From NCBI GenBank assembly GCA_025457615.1, contig JALOTZ010000006.1:1-63865 (forward strand): a stretch of DNA of 63,865 nucleotides, given 5' to 3'. The notes under the pieces were generated by a model that ran no database searches, had not been told where the DNA came from, and was given only the letters and a program-made list of their open reading frames with translations. The position numbers and the translations under genes were made by a program. Positions 16,356-25,554 of the stretch are shown one piece after another; position 1 is the first letter of the stretch, and each line of letters begins with the position of its first letter. Origin of the DNA: Verrucomicrobiota bacterium (GTDB lineage: Bacteria > Verrucomicrobiota > Verrucomicrobiia > Limisphaerales > DSYF01).

Positions 16356-16964
16356 TTAGCGGGAGTAAAATTCGACAATCGCCTGCTCGTCGGCGACGGG
16401 CTGGATCTCGTCACGCGTGGGCACCCGCATGACCACGCCCTTGAACTCGTCCTTGGTCAGCGACAACCAGTCCGGCACGGCCCGGCTGGTGGACACCTCC
16501 AGGTTCTTGCTGGCCAGCTGGCGCGAAACGTTCGAGTTCTTGATCTCGACGACGTCATTCACCTTCAGGGCAAAGGAGGGGATGCCCACCTTGCGACCGT
16601 TGACCTGCACGTGGCCATGGGCCACCATCTGGCGGGCCGCCGCCCGGGTGCTGGCCAGGCCAAGCTGGAACACCACGTTGTCCAGCCGGGTCTCCAGGAT
16701 CTGGAGCATCTGCTCGCCCGTGACGCCGCGCTGGCGGATCGCCTTCTCGTACACCCCGCGGAACTGACGCTCCATCAGGCCGTAGTAATAGCGCAGCTTC
16801 TGCTTTTCAATCAGCGCCATCCCATAGTCCGTGTGCTTGCGCCGGGACTTGGGGCCATGCACGCCGGGGGGATAATTCCGACGCTCCAGATACTTGCTGG
16901 GGCCGAAAATGGGCAGACCAAAGCGGCGGCTGATGCGAACGCGGGGACCTTTGTAACGAGCCAT
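16356..16964 (-). CDS. rpsD: 30S ribosomal protein S4
   Basis: A 202-residue S4 with the S4 RNA-binding domain (RLDNVVFQLGLASTRAAARQ and VNGRKVGIPSFAL) at about 95-160. The N-terminal part has RRFGLPIFGPSKYLERRNYP and lacks the zinc-binding Cys of C+ forms. S4 is a primary 16S rRNA binder and in E. coli represses the alpha operon. Here it lies between rpsK and rpoA as usual. Confidence 0.98.
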   Translation of the reverse strand: MARYKGPRVRISRRFGLPIFGPSKYLERRNYPPGVHGPKSRRKHTDYGMALIEKQKLRYYYGLMERQFRGVYEKAIRQRGVTGEQMLQILETRLDNVVFQLGLASTRAAARQMVAHGHVQVNGRKVGIPSFALKVNDVVEIKNSNVSRQLASKNLEVSTSRAVPDWLSLTKDEFKGVVMRVPTRDEIQPVADEQAIVEFYSR

Positions 16965-17009
16965 AGCTTAATTCGATTTCAAATCTGAGAGCTCACATTC
17001 GGATTCCGG

Positions 17010-17606
17010 CTAGACGCGGCGCTTCTTGCGCGGGCGGCAGCCGTTGTGCGGCACAGGCGTCACATCACGAATGACGGTGATTTCCAAGCCGATGGCCTGG
17101 AGAGCGCGGATGGCGGACTCGCGTCCCGAGCCCGGCCCTTTGACCCGCACTTCCACTTCCTTCAGTCCATGGGACATGGCCTGGCGGGCAGCATCCTGGG
17201 CGACCTGTTGCGCGGCGTAGGCCGTGCTCTTGCGCGAGCCCTTGAACCCGACGCGGCCGGCGCTGGACCAACCGATGAGATTGCCCTGCATGTCGCAGAT
17301 GCTGACGTGGGTGTTGTTGAAGGTGGCGAGGATGTTGGCGACGCCATGCAGGATGTTCTTGGCGCCTTTGGCCCGGACGATCTTCTTGCCGGCCAGTTCA
17401 TCGGCCAGCAGTTCCGCCGCCGTGGGGGCTTCGGCGGCCACCGGGCCCTTGGGCGCTTCGGGGGCTGCCGCCTCCGGCTTGGCTTCGGCCTCCGCCTTGC
17501 CGGCCGGGGCCTTCTTCTTGGACTTGCCGGCGCCCGCCTTCGGCGCGTCGGCCGCCGGGGCGCCTTCGGCGCCGCTGGTTACCTTCTTGTCGTTCTCTTC
17601 AGCCAT
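17010..17606 (-). CDS. rpsK: 30S ribosomal protein S11 with a long N-terminal extension
   Basis: A 198-residue S11 against the usual 127-130. The core starts near residue 76 ([34 protein letters not shown]) and ends [11 protein letters not shown]. Residues 1-75 are an Ala/Pro/Glu/Lys low-complexity extension. The start codon follows the rpsM stop by 6 bases, which leaves no closer start with better spacing, and the extension stays in frame with no internal Met, so it is probably translated. S11 lines the 30S platform near the E site. Confidence 0.96.
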   Translation of the reverse strand: MAEENDKKVTSGAEGAPAADAPKAGAGKSKKKAPAGKAEAEAKPEAAAPEAPKGPVAAEAPTAAELLADELAGKKIVRAKGAKNILHGVANILATFNNTHVSICDMQGNLIGWSSAGRVGFKGSRKSTAYAAQQVAQDAARQAMSHGLKEVEVRVKGPGSGRESAIRALQAIGLEITVIRDVTPVPHNGCRPRKKRRV

Positions 17607-17612
17607 AGGAGT

Positions 17613-18008
17613 CTAGTGAATGCCAGTCTTGGCGTTCGGATTGCGCTGCACGCCGACCGTCTTGCGCGGGCCCTTGCGGGTGCGGGCGTTGGTCTGGGTG
17701 CGCTGTCCGCGCACCGGCAACCCACGGGCGTGCCGGAGGCCGCGGTAACACTTGATGCCCTGCAGGCGCTTGAGGTTGAGACCGATCTCGCGGCGCAGAT
17801 CGCCCTCGATGATGTAGCCCCCCTCCTGGATGGCGTGCACAATCTGCGAGAGCTGCTGCTCGGTGAGATTCTTGGCCCGGATGGAGGGATCAATGTTGGC
17901 GCGCTCGAGCACTTCCACGGCATTGGTGGGGCCGATGCCGTAGATATAGCGCAGCGCGATATCGATGCGTTTGTTGGAGGGGACTTCGACCCCGATGATG
18001 CGTGCCAT
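17613..18008 (-). CDS. rpsM: 30S ribosomal protein S13
   Basis: A 131-residue S13: [40 protein letters not shown], and a basic C-terminus [20 protein letters not shown] that reaches the P-site tRNA. It makes the head-to-50S bridges. It lies 5 bases after rpmJ and 6 before rpsK, within the alpha operon. Confidence 0.98.
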   Translation of the reverse strand: MARIIGVEVPSNKRIDIALRYIYGIGPTNAVEVLERANIDPSIRAKNLTEQQLSQIVHAIQEGGYIIEGDLRREIGLNLKRLQGIKCYRGLRHARGLPVRGQRTQTNARTRKGPRKTVGVQRNPNAKTGIH

Positions 18009-18013
18009 AGGAA

Positions 18014-18127
18014 TTAGCCCTGCCGCTGTTTATGACGTTTGTTGGAGCAGATGACACGGATCACCCCGTTCCGGCGAATGACCCGGCAATGCTCACATAG
18101 TTTCTTGACCGATGCGCGAACTTTCAT
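18014..18127 (-). CDS. rpmJ: 50S ribosomal protein L36 (zinc-binding form)
   Basis: A 37-residue protein: [19 protein letters not shown], then [17 protein letters not shown]. Cys11, Cys14, Cys27 and a His near 32 form the zinc knuckle of C+ L36. The start codon overlaps the infA stop (ATGA), so the two are probably translationally coupled. It was found by reading the gap between infA and rpsM. Confidence 0.96.
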   Translation of the reverse strand: MKVRASVKKLCEHCRVIRRNGVIRVICSNKRHKQRQG

Positions 18128-18354
18128 TTGTCGTCTTTCTGCTGAACACCGACAATCCGACCTTCCGACAGATCATAGGGCGAAACCTGCAACACCAGGC
18201 GTTGTCCCTGGCGAGGAGATCCCAGTGCTTCCCGCATGCGCCGGGTCACAAACCCCACCAGGCGATGGCCATTGGCCAAACCCACCCGGCAGGTTCGCTC
18301 CGAGAGCACCTCTAGGACGACACCTTCAACCTGGAAGCCGTCCGTTGCGGGCAT
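18124..18354 (-). CDS. infA: Translation initiation factor IF-1
   Basis: A 76-residue OB-fold protein: [53 protein letters not shown]-1 occupies the A site during initiation. The sequence is diverged (a basic [16 protein letters not shown] loop), but PYDLSxGRI is diagnostic. Its start lies 43 bases inside the 3' end of map in another frame, an unusually long overlap for this locus. Confidence 0.95.
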   Translation of the reverse strand: MPATDGFQVEGVVLEVLSERTCRVGLANGHRLVGFVTRRMREALGSPRQGQRLVLQVSPYDLSEGRIVGVQQKDDK

Positions 18355-19091
18355 GTCATGATCTCCGGTTCCGTTTCCGTCACCAGCACAGTGTGCTCAA
18401 AATGAGCGGATAGTGAAGCATCCCGCGTCACCACTGTCCAGCCGTCTTTCAAGATTTTTACGTCCGGCGCCCCCGCATTGACCATGGGCTCGATGGCCAG
18501 GGTCATCCCGGGCCGGAGTTTCGGGGATGACTTTCCATCCACAAAATTCGGGATCTGGGGCTCCTCATGCATCGTGCGGCCCACCCCGTGCCCGACAAAC
18601 TCGCGCACGACGCTGTAGCCGTGCGATTCCACAAAGCGCTGAACGGCGCGCGAGATGTCCACCACCCGCCGCCCCGGCCGGGCCTGAGCAATCCCCTCAT
18701 AGAGGGACTTTTCCGTCACATCCATCAGGCGCTGGGCGGCAGGATTGCAGCCGCCCACCGCCACGGTCCGGGCATTGTCCCCAATGAACCCGTTGTGGAT
18801 CACCCCCACATCCACGCTCACGATGTCGCCGAACAACAGCTTCCGGGAGCCGGCCAGGCCATGCACGACCTGATCGTTGACCGAGATGCACGTGTGGCAG
18901 GGATACTTGCGGTATCCCAGAAAAGCGCTCTTGGCCCCGTAGGCCTTCATCAGCGACGCGGCGTAATCGTCCACCTCGCCGGTCGTGACTCCGGGCTGGA
19001 TGAACTCGGCCACTTCGGCCAGAATCCGGGCAGCCACCGTGCAAGCCGGCCGCATGGCCTCGAGGTCGCGTTCGCTCTTTAGAATAATCAT
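18312..19091 (-). CDS. map: Methionine aminopeptidase, type I
   Basis: A 259-residue enzyme that removes the initiator Met from nascent proteins. The five metal ligands are visible in order: Asp in SVDVGV, Asp in FIGDNARTVAVGG, His in FVGHGVGRTMHEEPQIPNF, Glu in LAIEPMVNAG and Glu in SAHFEHTVLV. The substrate-pocket His is in QVVHGLAG. The ATG at 19091 matches the family N-terminus (MIILKSERDLEAMR). It lies between secY and infA; the adk gene often found between secY and map is missing. Confidence 0.96.
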   Translation of the reverse strand: MIILKSERDLEAMRPACTVAARILAEVAEFIQPGVTTGEVDDYAASLMKAYGAKSAFLGYRKYPCHTCISVNDQVVHGLAGSRKLLFGDIVSVDVGVIHNGFIGDNARTVAVGGCNPAAQRLMDVTEKSLYEGIAQARPGRRVVDISRAVQRFVESHGYSVVREFVGHGVGRTMHEEPQIPNFVDGKSSPKLRPGMTLAIEPMVNAGAPDVKILKDGWTVVTRDASLSAHFEHTVLVTETEPEIMTCPQRTASRLKVSS

Positions 19092-19142
19092 GGTCCGCGG
19101 GTGAGGCGCTTCCGCCCTCCGGCACCGCACCCATCCGGCTCC

Positions 19143-20522
19143 CTAGGTGCGGCCTCGCAGACGCCCCTTCTTCAGGAACCCGTCATAATGACGCATCATC
19201 AGGTGGGATTCCATCTGACGCATGGTATCCAACATGACCCCCACGGCGATCAGCATGCTGGTGCCCCCGAAAAACTGGGCCACTGTCGGAGGCACGTTCA
19301 TCCAGCTGTAAAGCACGATCGGAATCACGGCGATGACCACCAGGAACACCGATCCCGCCAGGGTGATCCGGCTCATGGCATTGTGCAGATAATCGCTGGT
19401 CGCCTGCCCCGGCCGCACGCCGGGAATGTAGCCCCCATTCTTCTTCAGATCGTCCGCGATCTGCAACTCATTGAACTGCGTCGCCACCCAGAAGTAGGTG
19501 AAGAACAGGATCATCAGGGAATACAGGAAGAGGTAGGTCGGACGGCCGTAGCCGAGCGCCACCGCGATGTCGGTGAACAGTTTGACCTCCATGCCGCGGC
19601 CGAGGGACTCGAGGATGTTCTGGGGGAACATCAGGATGGCCTGGGCGAAGATGATCGGCATGACGCCCGCGTAGTTGACCCGCAACGGCATGAACGAGGT
19701 CCCTCCGGCGTACACCTTCCGTCCAACCGCGCGCTGGGCGTACTGCACCGGCACCTTTCGCTGCGCCTGCGTGATGGCAATCACCCCGGCAATCACTCCG
19801 CCCAACAAGAGGACCAGGGCGATGGCGTGCCCGATGTTCTTGCCTTCAAGCCCCTCGCCTGGGAAGAACATGTCAAATACGCCCTGCCCAGCCGCCGGGA
19901 GGCGCGCGAGAATGCCAATGGTGATGATCAGGGACACGCCATTCCCAATCCCGCGCTCGGTGATCTGCTCGCCCAGCCACATCAGGAGCATCGTCCCCGT
20001 CGTGAGGATGAGGATGGTCTGAACGCGATACCACCAGATCCAGGTGTCCGGATACAGCACCAGCCGGCCGATGCCTTCCCCAAAAATCTTCTCCGGACGC
20101 TCCCACCCCATAGCCATCGCGGCGCCCTGCCCGAGGCACAGCAGCACGGTCAGGTAACGCCCGTATTGAATGATCTTGGTCCGTCCGCCTTCCTCGCGCA
20201 CCAGCTTGCTGAGCTGCGGCACGACGGCGGTCATCAACTGGAGGATGATGGTCGCGCTGATATAGGGCATGATGCCCAGCGCGCCGATGGCGCAGTGCTC
20301 CAGCGCGCCACCGGTAAACAGACTGTACATCCCCAGCAACGAGGAGGATCCCCCGGCATGGGAATCAAAGAAGGCTTTGAGCACCGCGCCGTCCAGGCCG
20401 GGAATGCGAAGAACCGCCATCATTCGACAGATGGCCAGGACCACGAGCGTGAAGAAGATCCGGGACCGGAGTTCCGGAATCTTAAAACAGTTGCTGAAGG
20501 TGTTGGCGATGGCGGCGATCAT
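19143..20522 (-). CDS. secY: Preprotein translocase subunit SecY
   Basis: A 459-residue ten-helix channel protein. Family motifs include GIMPYISATIILQLMT near 84-100, KIIQYGRYLTV near 117-128, and the C-terminal cytosolic loop ending in IPGVRPGQATSDYL. It forms the SecYEG protein-conducting channel, with SecE encoded at 44.2 kb in the same cluster. It follows rplO by 30 bases. Confidence 0.98.
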   Translation of the reverse strand: MIAAIANTFSNCFKIPELRSRIFFTLVVLAICRMMAVLRIPGLDGAVLKAFFDSHAGGSSSLLGMYSLFTGGALEHCAIGALGIMPYISATIILQLMTAVVPQLSKLVREEGGRTKIIQYGRYLTVLLCLGQGAAMAMGWERPEKIFGEGIGRLVLYPDTWIWWYRVQTILILTTGTMLLMWLGEQITERGIGNGVSLIITIGILARLPAAGQGVFDMFFPGEGLEGKNIGHAIALVLLLGGVIAGVIAITQAQRKVPVQYAQRAVGRKVYAGGTSFMPLRVNYAGVMPIIFAQAILMFPQNILESLGRGMEVKLFTDIAVALGYGRPTYLFLYSLMILFFTYFWVATQFNELQIADDLKKNGGYIPGVRPGQATSDYLHNAMSRITLAGSVFLVVIAVIPIVLYSWMNVPPTVAQFFGGTSMLIAVGVMLDTMRQMESHLMMRHYDGFLKKGRLRGRT

Positions 20523-20552
20523 TGGTCCCTTTCGAAACCCACCCGCGGAGGC

Positions 20553-21020
20553 TTAGGCGGCCTCCGGGGCGCCGACGATTTCGCAGCGCCCACCCCTGGC
20601 TTCAATCTTGGCTTTCGCGGAGGCGCTGAAGGCATGAGCACAAACCGTGAGCTTGCGGCTCAACTCGCCCGTGCCAAGGATCTTCACGCCGGCCGCGAGT
20701 CCGTTGGCCAAGCCCGCCTGTCGGAGGGCGGCTTCGTCGATGCGCGTCCCGTCCTCGAACCGGTTCAGATCCTCCAGGTTCACCGGCAGATAGCGGACAG
20801 TATGCCGGGCGTTGTTGAACCCGCGCTTGGGCAGACGGCGGTAGAGGGGCATCTGGCCCCCCTCAAACCCGGCCCGAATCGAACTGCCCGAGCGGGCAGT
20901 CTGGCCTTTGCCACCGCGTCCGCTGGTCTTGCCACGGCCGCTGGATTCGCCTTGCCCGAGCCGCTTGCGCCGGTGCTTGGCGCCCGGACGGGGTTTGAGA
21001 TTATGAAGTCGCATTGACAT
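20553..21020 (-). CDS. rplO: 50S ribosomal protein L15
   Basis: A 155-residue L15 with the Gly/Arg/Lys-rich N-terminus (LKPRPGAKHRRKRLGQGE, SSGRGKTSGRGGKGQ) and the later GFEGGQMPLYRRLPKRGF. It directly follows rpsE with 20 bases between, so the rpmD (L30) gene usually found at this place is absent. Confidence 0.98.
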   Translation of the reverse strand: MSMRLHNLKPRPGAKHRRKRLGQGESSGRGKTSGRGGKGQTARSGSSIRAGFEGGQMPLYRRLPKRGFNNARHTVRYLPVNLEDLNRFEDGTRIDEAALRQAGLANGLAAGVKILGTGELSRKLTVCAHAFSASAKAKIEARGGRCEIVGAPEAA

Positions 21021-21040
21021 GGGATTCAGGGGCCCGTCCG

Positions 21041-21691
21041 TCAGGCGGCGGGCGATTCAGCAGGTTTCAACTCGAGGCCGCGATTGCGGAAGATTTCCTC
21101 GCGCAGACGCAGGCTCAGAAGCGCGTTCAGGGTGGCCTTGACCACGTTGGCAGCGTTCTTGGACCCGAGCGACTTGGTCAGCACGTTCCGCACGCCGGCG
21201 GACTCGAGCACGGCGCGCACGGTCTTGCCGGCGATAATGCCGGTTCCGGGCGAGGCGGGACGCAACAGGACGCGGGCGCCGCAGTACCGGGAGGTCACCT
21301 CGTGGGGGATGGTGGCCTCACGCAGGTTGACATGCACCATCTGGGCGCGGGCGGATTCACCGCCCTTGCGAATGGCATCGGCGACCTCGGTGGCCTTGCC
21401 CATACCCACACCCACGCGGCCATTCTTGTCGCCCACCACCACGAGGGCACTGAAGCCGAAGCGGCGTCCGCCCTTGACCACCTTCGAACTGCGGTTGATG
21501 AATACCACCTTTTCAACCAGATCGTCGCCACCCGCGGAGTTCTCCTGGTCCGGGCGATTGCGGCGCGGGCGACCCTGGCCCTGCCGGCCGCCGCCGCGTC
21601 CGCCGGGGCCCCGGCCCTGAAAAGGAGCCGCCGGGGCGCGCTCCACCGGAGTACTTTCCGGGCGTTCCGTCGTTATGTTTTGTTCGTCCAT
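21041..21691 (-). CDS. rpsE: 30S ribosomal protein S5 with an N-terminal extension
   Basis: A 216-residue S5 against about 167 in E. coli. The core begins near residue 58 ([20 protein letters not shown]) and contains the S5 dsRBD-like and C-terminal domains ([19 protein letters not shown]). Residues 1-55 are a Pro/Arg/Gly-rich low-complexity extension (for example [19 protein letters not shown]). S5 lines the mRNA entry channel and affects fidelity. Confidence 0.97.
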   Translation of the reverse strand: MDEQNITTERPESTPVERAPAAPFQGRGPGGRGGGRQGQGRPRRNRPDQENSAGGDDLVEKVVFINRSSKVVKGGRRFGFSALVVVGDKNGRVGVGMGKATEVADAIRKGGESARAQMVHVNLREATIPHEVTSRYCGARVLLRPASPGTGIIAGKTVRAVLESAGVRNVLTKSLGSKNAANVVKATLNALLSLRLREEIFRNRGLELKPAESPAA

Positions 21692-21702
21692 ACGGATAAG
21701 AT

Positions 21703-22068
21703 CTAGAATTGAAGTCCCGCTTCCCGGGCCGCGTCCGCCAGCGCCTTGACTTTGCCGTGGTAGCGGGCGCCGGCGCGGTCGAACACCACATGCTTGATGC
21801 CGCTCTCGATGGCCTGCCTGGCGGCGAAGGCCCCGATGGACTTGGCACTCTGGGCGTTGGCCGCGAGCTTCGCGCGATCGGGCGCCTGTTTGCTCAGGGT
21901 GGAGGCGGCGCTCAACGTCACGCCCTTTTCATCGTCAATGAACTGGACATGGATGTTGCGGCCGGTGAAGCACACGGTCATGCGCGGCCGCTCCGCGGTG
22001 CCACTAACCTTCTTGCGAATGCGCCAGTGCCGGCGCGTCTTCAACCGAATTTTCTTGTCCGTTCTCAT
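21703..22068 (-). CDS. rplR: 50S ribosomal protein L18
   Basis: A 121-residue L18: basic N-terminus [40 protein letters not shown], and the closing [20 protein letters not shown]. It binds 5S rRNA with L5. It lies between rplF and rpsE in the spc order. Confidence 0.97.
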   Translation of the reverse strand: MRTDKKIRLKTRRHWRIRKKVSGTAERPRMTVCFTGRNIHVQFIDDEKGVTLSAASTLSKQAPDRAKLAANAQSAKSIGAFAARQAIESGIKHVVFDRAGARYHGKVKALADAAREAGLQF

Positions 22069-22103
22069 GGGTGCTTGCCCGCAGGTTGCCGTGTTGCTGG
22101 ATG

Positions 22104-22640
22104 CTATTGGACCGTCTTGCCTTCCTTGCGCTCGACGCGTTCATCCACGTAGCGCACACCCTTGCCCTTGTAGGGCTCCGGCGGATAGTAGGCGCGCAGC
22201 TCGGAAGCCACCAGGCCGACCGCCCACTTGTCGGGGCCTTCGACGGTCACTTTGGTGTTCTCCTCGACCTTGACAGTTACGCTGTCCGGCAGGGTGTAAA
22301 CGATGGGGTGGGAGTATCCCAGGTTCAGGGTGACGGTCTTGCCTTGGACCGCCGCCTTGAATCCGACGCCATGGATTTCGAGCTTCTTGACGTAGCCCTC
22401 GGACACCCCACGAACCAGGTTGTTGATGAGCGCGCGGCCCAGGCCGTGCATGGCTTTGGCGCGCGCGGTTTCGCCCTGACGCTCCACCAGGACCTTGCCT
22501 TCCTGAACGCGGGCCGTGGTCCACTGGGGCATCTCCAGCGCGAGTTTGCCTTTGGGCCCCTCGACCGAGACATTGCGGCCCTTGACCTCCACCTTCACTT
22601 TGGCGGGGATCACCACGGGCAACTTTCCGATTCGTGACAT
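22104..22640 (-). CDS. rplF: 50S ribosomal protein L6
   Basis: A 178-residue L6 made of two repeated domains: MSRIGKLPVVIPAKVKVEVK at the start and the C-terminal half with GPDKWAVGLVASELRAY and PPEPYKGKGVRY. It sits near the sarcin-ricin loop and the factor-binding region. Confidence 0.98.
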   Translation of the reverse strand: MSRIGKLPVVIPAKVKVEVKGRNVSVEGPKGKLALEMPQWTTARVQEGKVLVERQGETARAKAMHGLGRALINNLVRGVSEGYVKKLEIHGVGFKAAVQGKTVTLNLGYSHPIVYTLPDSVTVKVEENTKVTVEGPDKWAVGLVASELRAYYPPEPYKGKGVRYVDERVERKEGKTVQ

Positions 22641-22685
22641 GACGCTTAACCTTTGTTGTTCAATCCGGGTTTGTGACAGGCGGCC

Positions 22686-23072
22686 TTACCAGACGTAGCA
22701 CACCACTTCGCCGCCCAGGTTCTTGCGGCGCGCCTCATGGCCGCTCATGACTCCTTCCGGAGTCGAAATGACCGCGACTCCCAACCCGCCGCGCACGCGC
22801 GGAATCTTGGTGCTGCCCACGTAGTTCCTCAGCCCTGGACGGCTGACCCGGCGGAGGCCCTCGATGACGCCGCGGCGGCCGGTGTACTTCAGCTTCAGTT
22901 TCAGCCGCTTGGCCTTGTCCCCCTCCACGCCCACCTCGGCCACGTAGCCCTCCTTCAACAGGAGGCGAGCCAGGCTTTCCTTCATCTTGGAGTGCGGAAT
23001 CTCGACGCTGGGCAGCAAAGCCCGGCTGGCGTTTCGAATGCGCGTCAACATGTCTGCGATCGGATCAGTCAT
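22686..23072 (-). CDS. rpsH: 30S ribosomal protein S8
   Basis: A 128-residue S8: MTDPIADMLTRIRNASRALL and the C-terminal STPEGVMSGHEARRKNLGGE with VVCYVW at the end. A primary 16S rRNA binder; in E. coli it is the translational repressor of the spc operon. Confidence 0.98.
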   Translation of the reverse strand: MTDPIADMLTRIRNASRALLPSVEIPHSKMKESLARLLLKEGYVAEVGVEGDKAKRLKLKLKYTGRRGVIEGLRRVSRPGLRNYVGSTKIPRVRGGLGVAVISTPEGVMSGHEARRKNLGGEVVCYVW

Positions 23073-23079
23073 AGGAACT

Positions 23080-23349
23080 CTACCAGCTGGACTTGGTTAC
23101 ACCCGGGATCAAACCGGCCAGGGCCGCTTCGCGGAAGGTCAGCCGGGAACAGCCGAACTTGCGGAGGAAGCCCCGCCGGCGCCCGCTGGCGGAGCAACGA
23201 TTGACCACCCGCACCGGGCTGGCGTTCTTGGGCAGCTTGGCCAGGCCCTCATAGTCGCCCTTGGCTTTCAACTCCGCCCGCAGAGCCGCGTACTTCTTGA
23301 CGGTCTCCGCCTTGCGCTTGTTTCGTGCAATCCAGGATTTCTTGGCCAT
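23080..23349 (-). CDS. rpsN: 30S ribosomal protein S14 (zinc-free form)
   Basis: An 89-residue S14: [20 protein letters not shown], then [20 protein letters not shown] and IPGVTKSSW. It lacks the two CxxC pairs of the 61-residue zinc form, so it is the C- type. It lies between rplE and rpsH, the normal place. Confidence 0.97.
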   Translation of the reverse strand: MAKKSWIARNKRKAETVKKYAALRAELKAKGDYEGLAKLPKNASPVRVVNRCSASGRRRGFLRKFGCSRLTFREAALAGLIPGVTKSSW

Positions 23350-23361
23350 AAACAGTGCTTG

Positions 23362-23907
23362 TTACTTCGATTCCGCAAACGGAAAGCCCAGCAGGCGCAG
23401 CAGATCGCGCGCTTCCGCATCGGTCGGCGCGCTGGTGACGATGGTCACGTCCATGCCCTGCTGCCGCTTGATCTTGTCCAGCTCGATCTCCGGAAAAATC
23501 GTCTGGTCGGCAATCCCGAACGTGTAGTTGCCGCGCCCGTCGAACTTGCGGGCCGACAAACCGCGGAAGTCGCGGATGCGGGGCAGCGTGACGGACACCA
23601 GGCGGTCGAAGAACTCGTACATGGCGTCCCGGCGCAGGGTGACGTGGCATCCGATCGCCTGCCCCTCGCGCAGCTTGAAATTGGCGATGCTGTGGCGCGA
23701 CTTGCTGATGGCCGGCTTGCGGCCGGTGATCATCGTGAGGTCCTTGGCGGCATCATCGAGGGCGCTCTTCTCGAGCGAGGCGGGCACCCCCATGTTGACC
23801 ACGATCTTCTGGATCCGCGGCACCTGGTGGACATTGGTGTACTGGCGCTGCGCCTTCAGGGCGGGCACCACTTCGTCCACGTACTTTTGATAAAGTCTTG
23901 CTTTCAT
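23362..23907 (-). CDS. rplE: 50S ribosomal protein L5
   Basis: A 181-residue L5: QVPRIQKIVVNMGVPASLEK, ITGRKPAISKSRHSIANFKL, and the C-terminal FPEIELDKIKRQQGMDVTIV. It binds 5S rRNA and contacts P-site tRNA. Confidence 0.98.
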   Translation of the reverse strand: MKARLYQKYVDEVVPALKAQRQYTNVHQVPRIQKIVVNMGVPASLEKSALDDAAKDLTMITGRKPAISKSRHSIANFKLREGQAIGCHVTLRRDAMYEFFDRLVSVTLPRIRDFRGLSARKFDGRGNYTFGIADQTIFPEIELDKIKRQQGMDVTIVTSAPTDAEARDLLRLLGFPFAESK

Positions 23908-23936
23908 GATTGGCCTCGTCGCGGGGCGGAATCCAT

Positions 23937-24212
23937 TCAGGCGGCCGCCGCGCCGCCGCGCCGCCGCGCCGCCCGCGCCTCAAAGACGTCCGCCTTCATC
24001 ACATTGGAAATGTGAATGGGGCCTTCACGCTGCACGATGGCCCCCTGCGGATGCTGCTGGCTCTTGCGCGTGTGGCGCTTGATCATCCGCACCCCCTCGA
24101 CCAGCACGCGCTGGTCCCCGGAGCGCACATCGATGATCCGTCCGCGCTTGCCTTTGTCGGCGCCCGCGATCACTACCACCTCATCGCCCTTCTTGACGTG
24201 AAACTTGCTCAT
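23937..24212 (-). CDS. rplX: 50S ribosomal protein L24
   Basis: A 91-residue L24 with its KOW motif (KKGDEVVVIAGADKGKRGRI) and VEGVRMIKRHTRKSQQHPQG. The last 14 residues are an Arg/Ala/Gly tail. One of the proteins that initiates 50S assembly. Confidence 0.97.
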   Translation of the reverse strand: MSKFHVKKGDEVVVIAGADKGKRGRIIDVRSGDQRVLVEGVRMIKRHTRKSQQHPQGAIVQREGPIHISNVMKADVFEARAARRRGGAAAA

Positions 24213-24219
24213 AGGATTC

Positions 24220-24585
24220 CTAGATCACTTCCGGCGCCAGCGAGATGATCTTCATGAACTTCCTGTCGCGCAGCTCGCGGGCCACCGGCCCGAAGATGCG
24301 GGTGCCCTTGGGATTCAGCTCGGCGTCGATGATGACGCAGGCGTTCCGGTCGAAGCGCAGGCAGGAGCCGTCATTGCGCCGCACGGCTTCCCGGGTGCGG
24401 ACGATGACCGCGTCGCACACGGCGCCCTTCTTGATCTGGCCGTCGGGCGCGGCGTCCTTGATGTGCACCTTGATGACGTCGCCCACCCGCGCGTAGCGCT
24501 GGTTGCGACCCAACACGCCGATGGCCCAGGCCACCTTGGCCCCGGTGTTGTCGGCGACATCCAAATGTGAACGGATCTGCAGCAT
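24220..24585 (-). CDS. rplN: 50S ribosomal protein L14
   Basis: A 121-residue L14: [40 protein letters not shown], and [15 protein letters not shown] strand followed by [20 protein letters not shown]. It forms bridges B5/B8 and binds RsfS in other bacteria. Confidence 0.98.
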   Translation of the reverse strand: MLQIRSHLDVADNTGAKVAWAIGVLGRNQRYARVGDVIKVHIKDAAPDGQIKKGAVCDAVIVRTREAVRRNDGSCLRFDRNACVIIDAELNPKGTRIFGPVARELRDRKFMKIISLAPEVI

Positions 24586-24598
24586 GGTTCCTCCGCTG

Positions 24599-24892
24599 TC
24601 AATGCGCGCTGGCTGGGGCCGGCTTGATCACCTGCACCAGGCGCCAGCGCTTGGTCTTCGACATGGGGCGGGTTTCCTCGATGCGCACCTGGTCCCCGAC
24701 CTTGGCCTCGCCCTTCTCATCGTGCGCGTAAAACTTCTTGTAACTGGAGACCACCTTGCGGAAGCGGGGATGCGAAAACCGCCGCTCCACACTCACGACA
24801 ATGGTCTTGGCCATCTTGTTGGACACCACTTCGCCCGTCCGCTCCTTGCGGTGCTTGCGAGTGGTGGCCGTTTGTGCTGTCGTCTCCGTCAT
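24599..24892 (-). CDS. rpsQ: 30S ribosomal protein S17
   Basis: A 97-residue OB-fold protein: [40 protein letters not shown], and [20 protein letters not shown]. The ATG at 24892 is preferred to a TTG six bases further upstream. It starts 7 bases after the rpmC stop. Confidence 0.97.
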   Translation of the reverse strand: MTETTAQTATTRKHRKERTGEVVSNKMAKTIVVSVERRFSHPRFRKVVSSYKKFYAHDEKGEAKVGDQVRIEETRPMSKTKRWRLVQVIKPAPASAH

Positions 24893-24899
24893 AATCAAA

Positions 24900-25103
24900 T
24901 CAAGCGTGGGCCTTCGGGGTGCGCACCTGGGACAGGCGCGTCTCCACCCGGGCGATGTCCCGGCGGAGCGTCCGCAAGCGGGAGGGCTTCTCCAGTTGCG
25001 CGCTGGCCTTCTGAAGGTGAAGCTGGAACAACTCCTGGCGCAGGTCGCGGCTCTTGGCCGTGAGTTCCGCCGCCGTCAAATCTTTGATCTCGGTAAATTT
25101 CAT
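24900..25103 (-). CDS. rpmC: 50S ribosomal protein L29
   Basis: A 67-residue two-helix L29: [56 protein letters not shown]. It lies at the exit of the peptide tunnel, near the trigger-factor and SRP docking site. Confidence 0.96.
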   Translation of the reverse strand: MKFTEIKDLTAAELTAKSRDLRQELFQLHLQKASAQLEKPSRLRTLRRDIARVETRLSQVRTPKAHA

Positions 25104-25115
25104 GGTTCGCCAATC

Positions 25116-25532
25116 TCAAGACAGGTGCCGGGAAATGAACCGGGTGCGAATCGGCAGCTTGGTGGCCGCCAGCCGGAGGCACTCCCGCGCCATGGCTTCC
25201 GGAATGCCGTCCACTTCAAACAGCACCGTGGCCGGACGCACCACCGCGACCCAGCCTTCGAGCGGACCCTTCCCCTTGCCCATCCGGGTTTCGAGGGGCT
25301 TCTTGGTGTAAGATTTGTGCGGGAAGATGCGGATCCACATCTTGCCGTGACGCTTCATGTTGCGGGTGATGGCCACGCGGGCCGCCTCGATCTGTTTCGA
25401 GGTCATCCAGCAGCGGTCCAGCGCCTGCAATCCGAATTCGCCAAAGGCCACGTTGTTGCAGGACGTCGCCGTGCCGGCACGGTTCCCGCGGTGCATTTTG
25501 CGATACTTGACTCTCTCGGGCATCAAGGCCAT
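25116..25532 (-). CDS. rplP: 50S ribosomal protein L16
   Basis: A 138-residue L16: [56 protein letters not shown] and [20 protein letters not shown]. It lies near the A-site tRNA elbow. It starts 22 bases after rpsC. Confidence 0.98.
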   Translation of the reverse strand: MALMPERVKYRKMHRGNRAGTATSCNNVAFGEFGLQALDRCWMTSKQIEAARVAITRNMKRHGKMWIRIFPHKSYTKKPLETRMGKGKGPLEGWVAVVRPATVLFEVDGIPEAMARECLRLAATKLPIRTRFISRHLS

Positions 25533-25554
25533 GGCTCGATCTCCTTCTCCTCAG

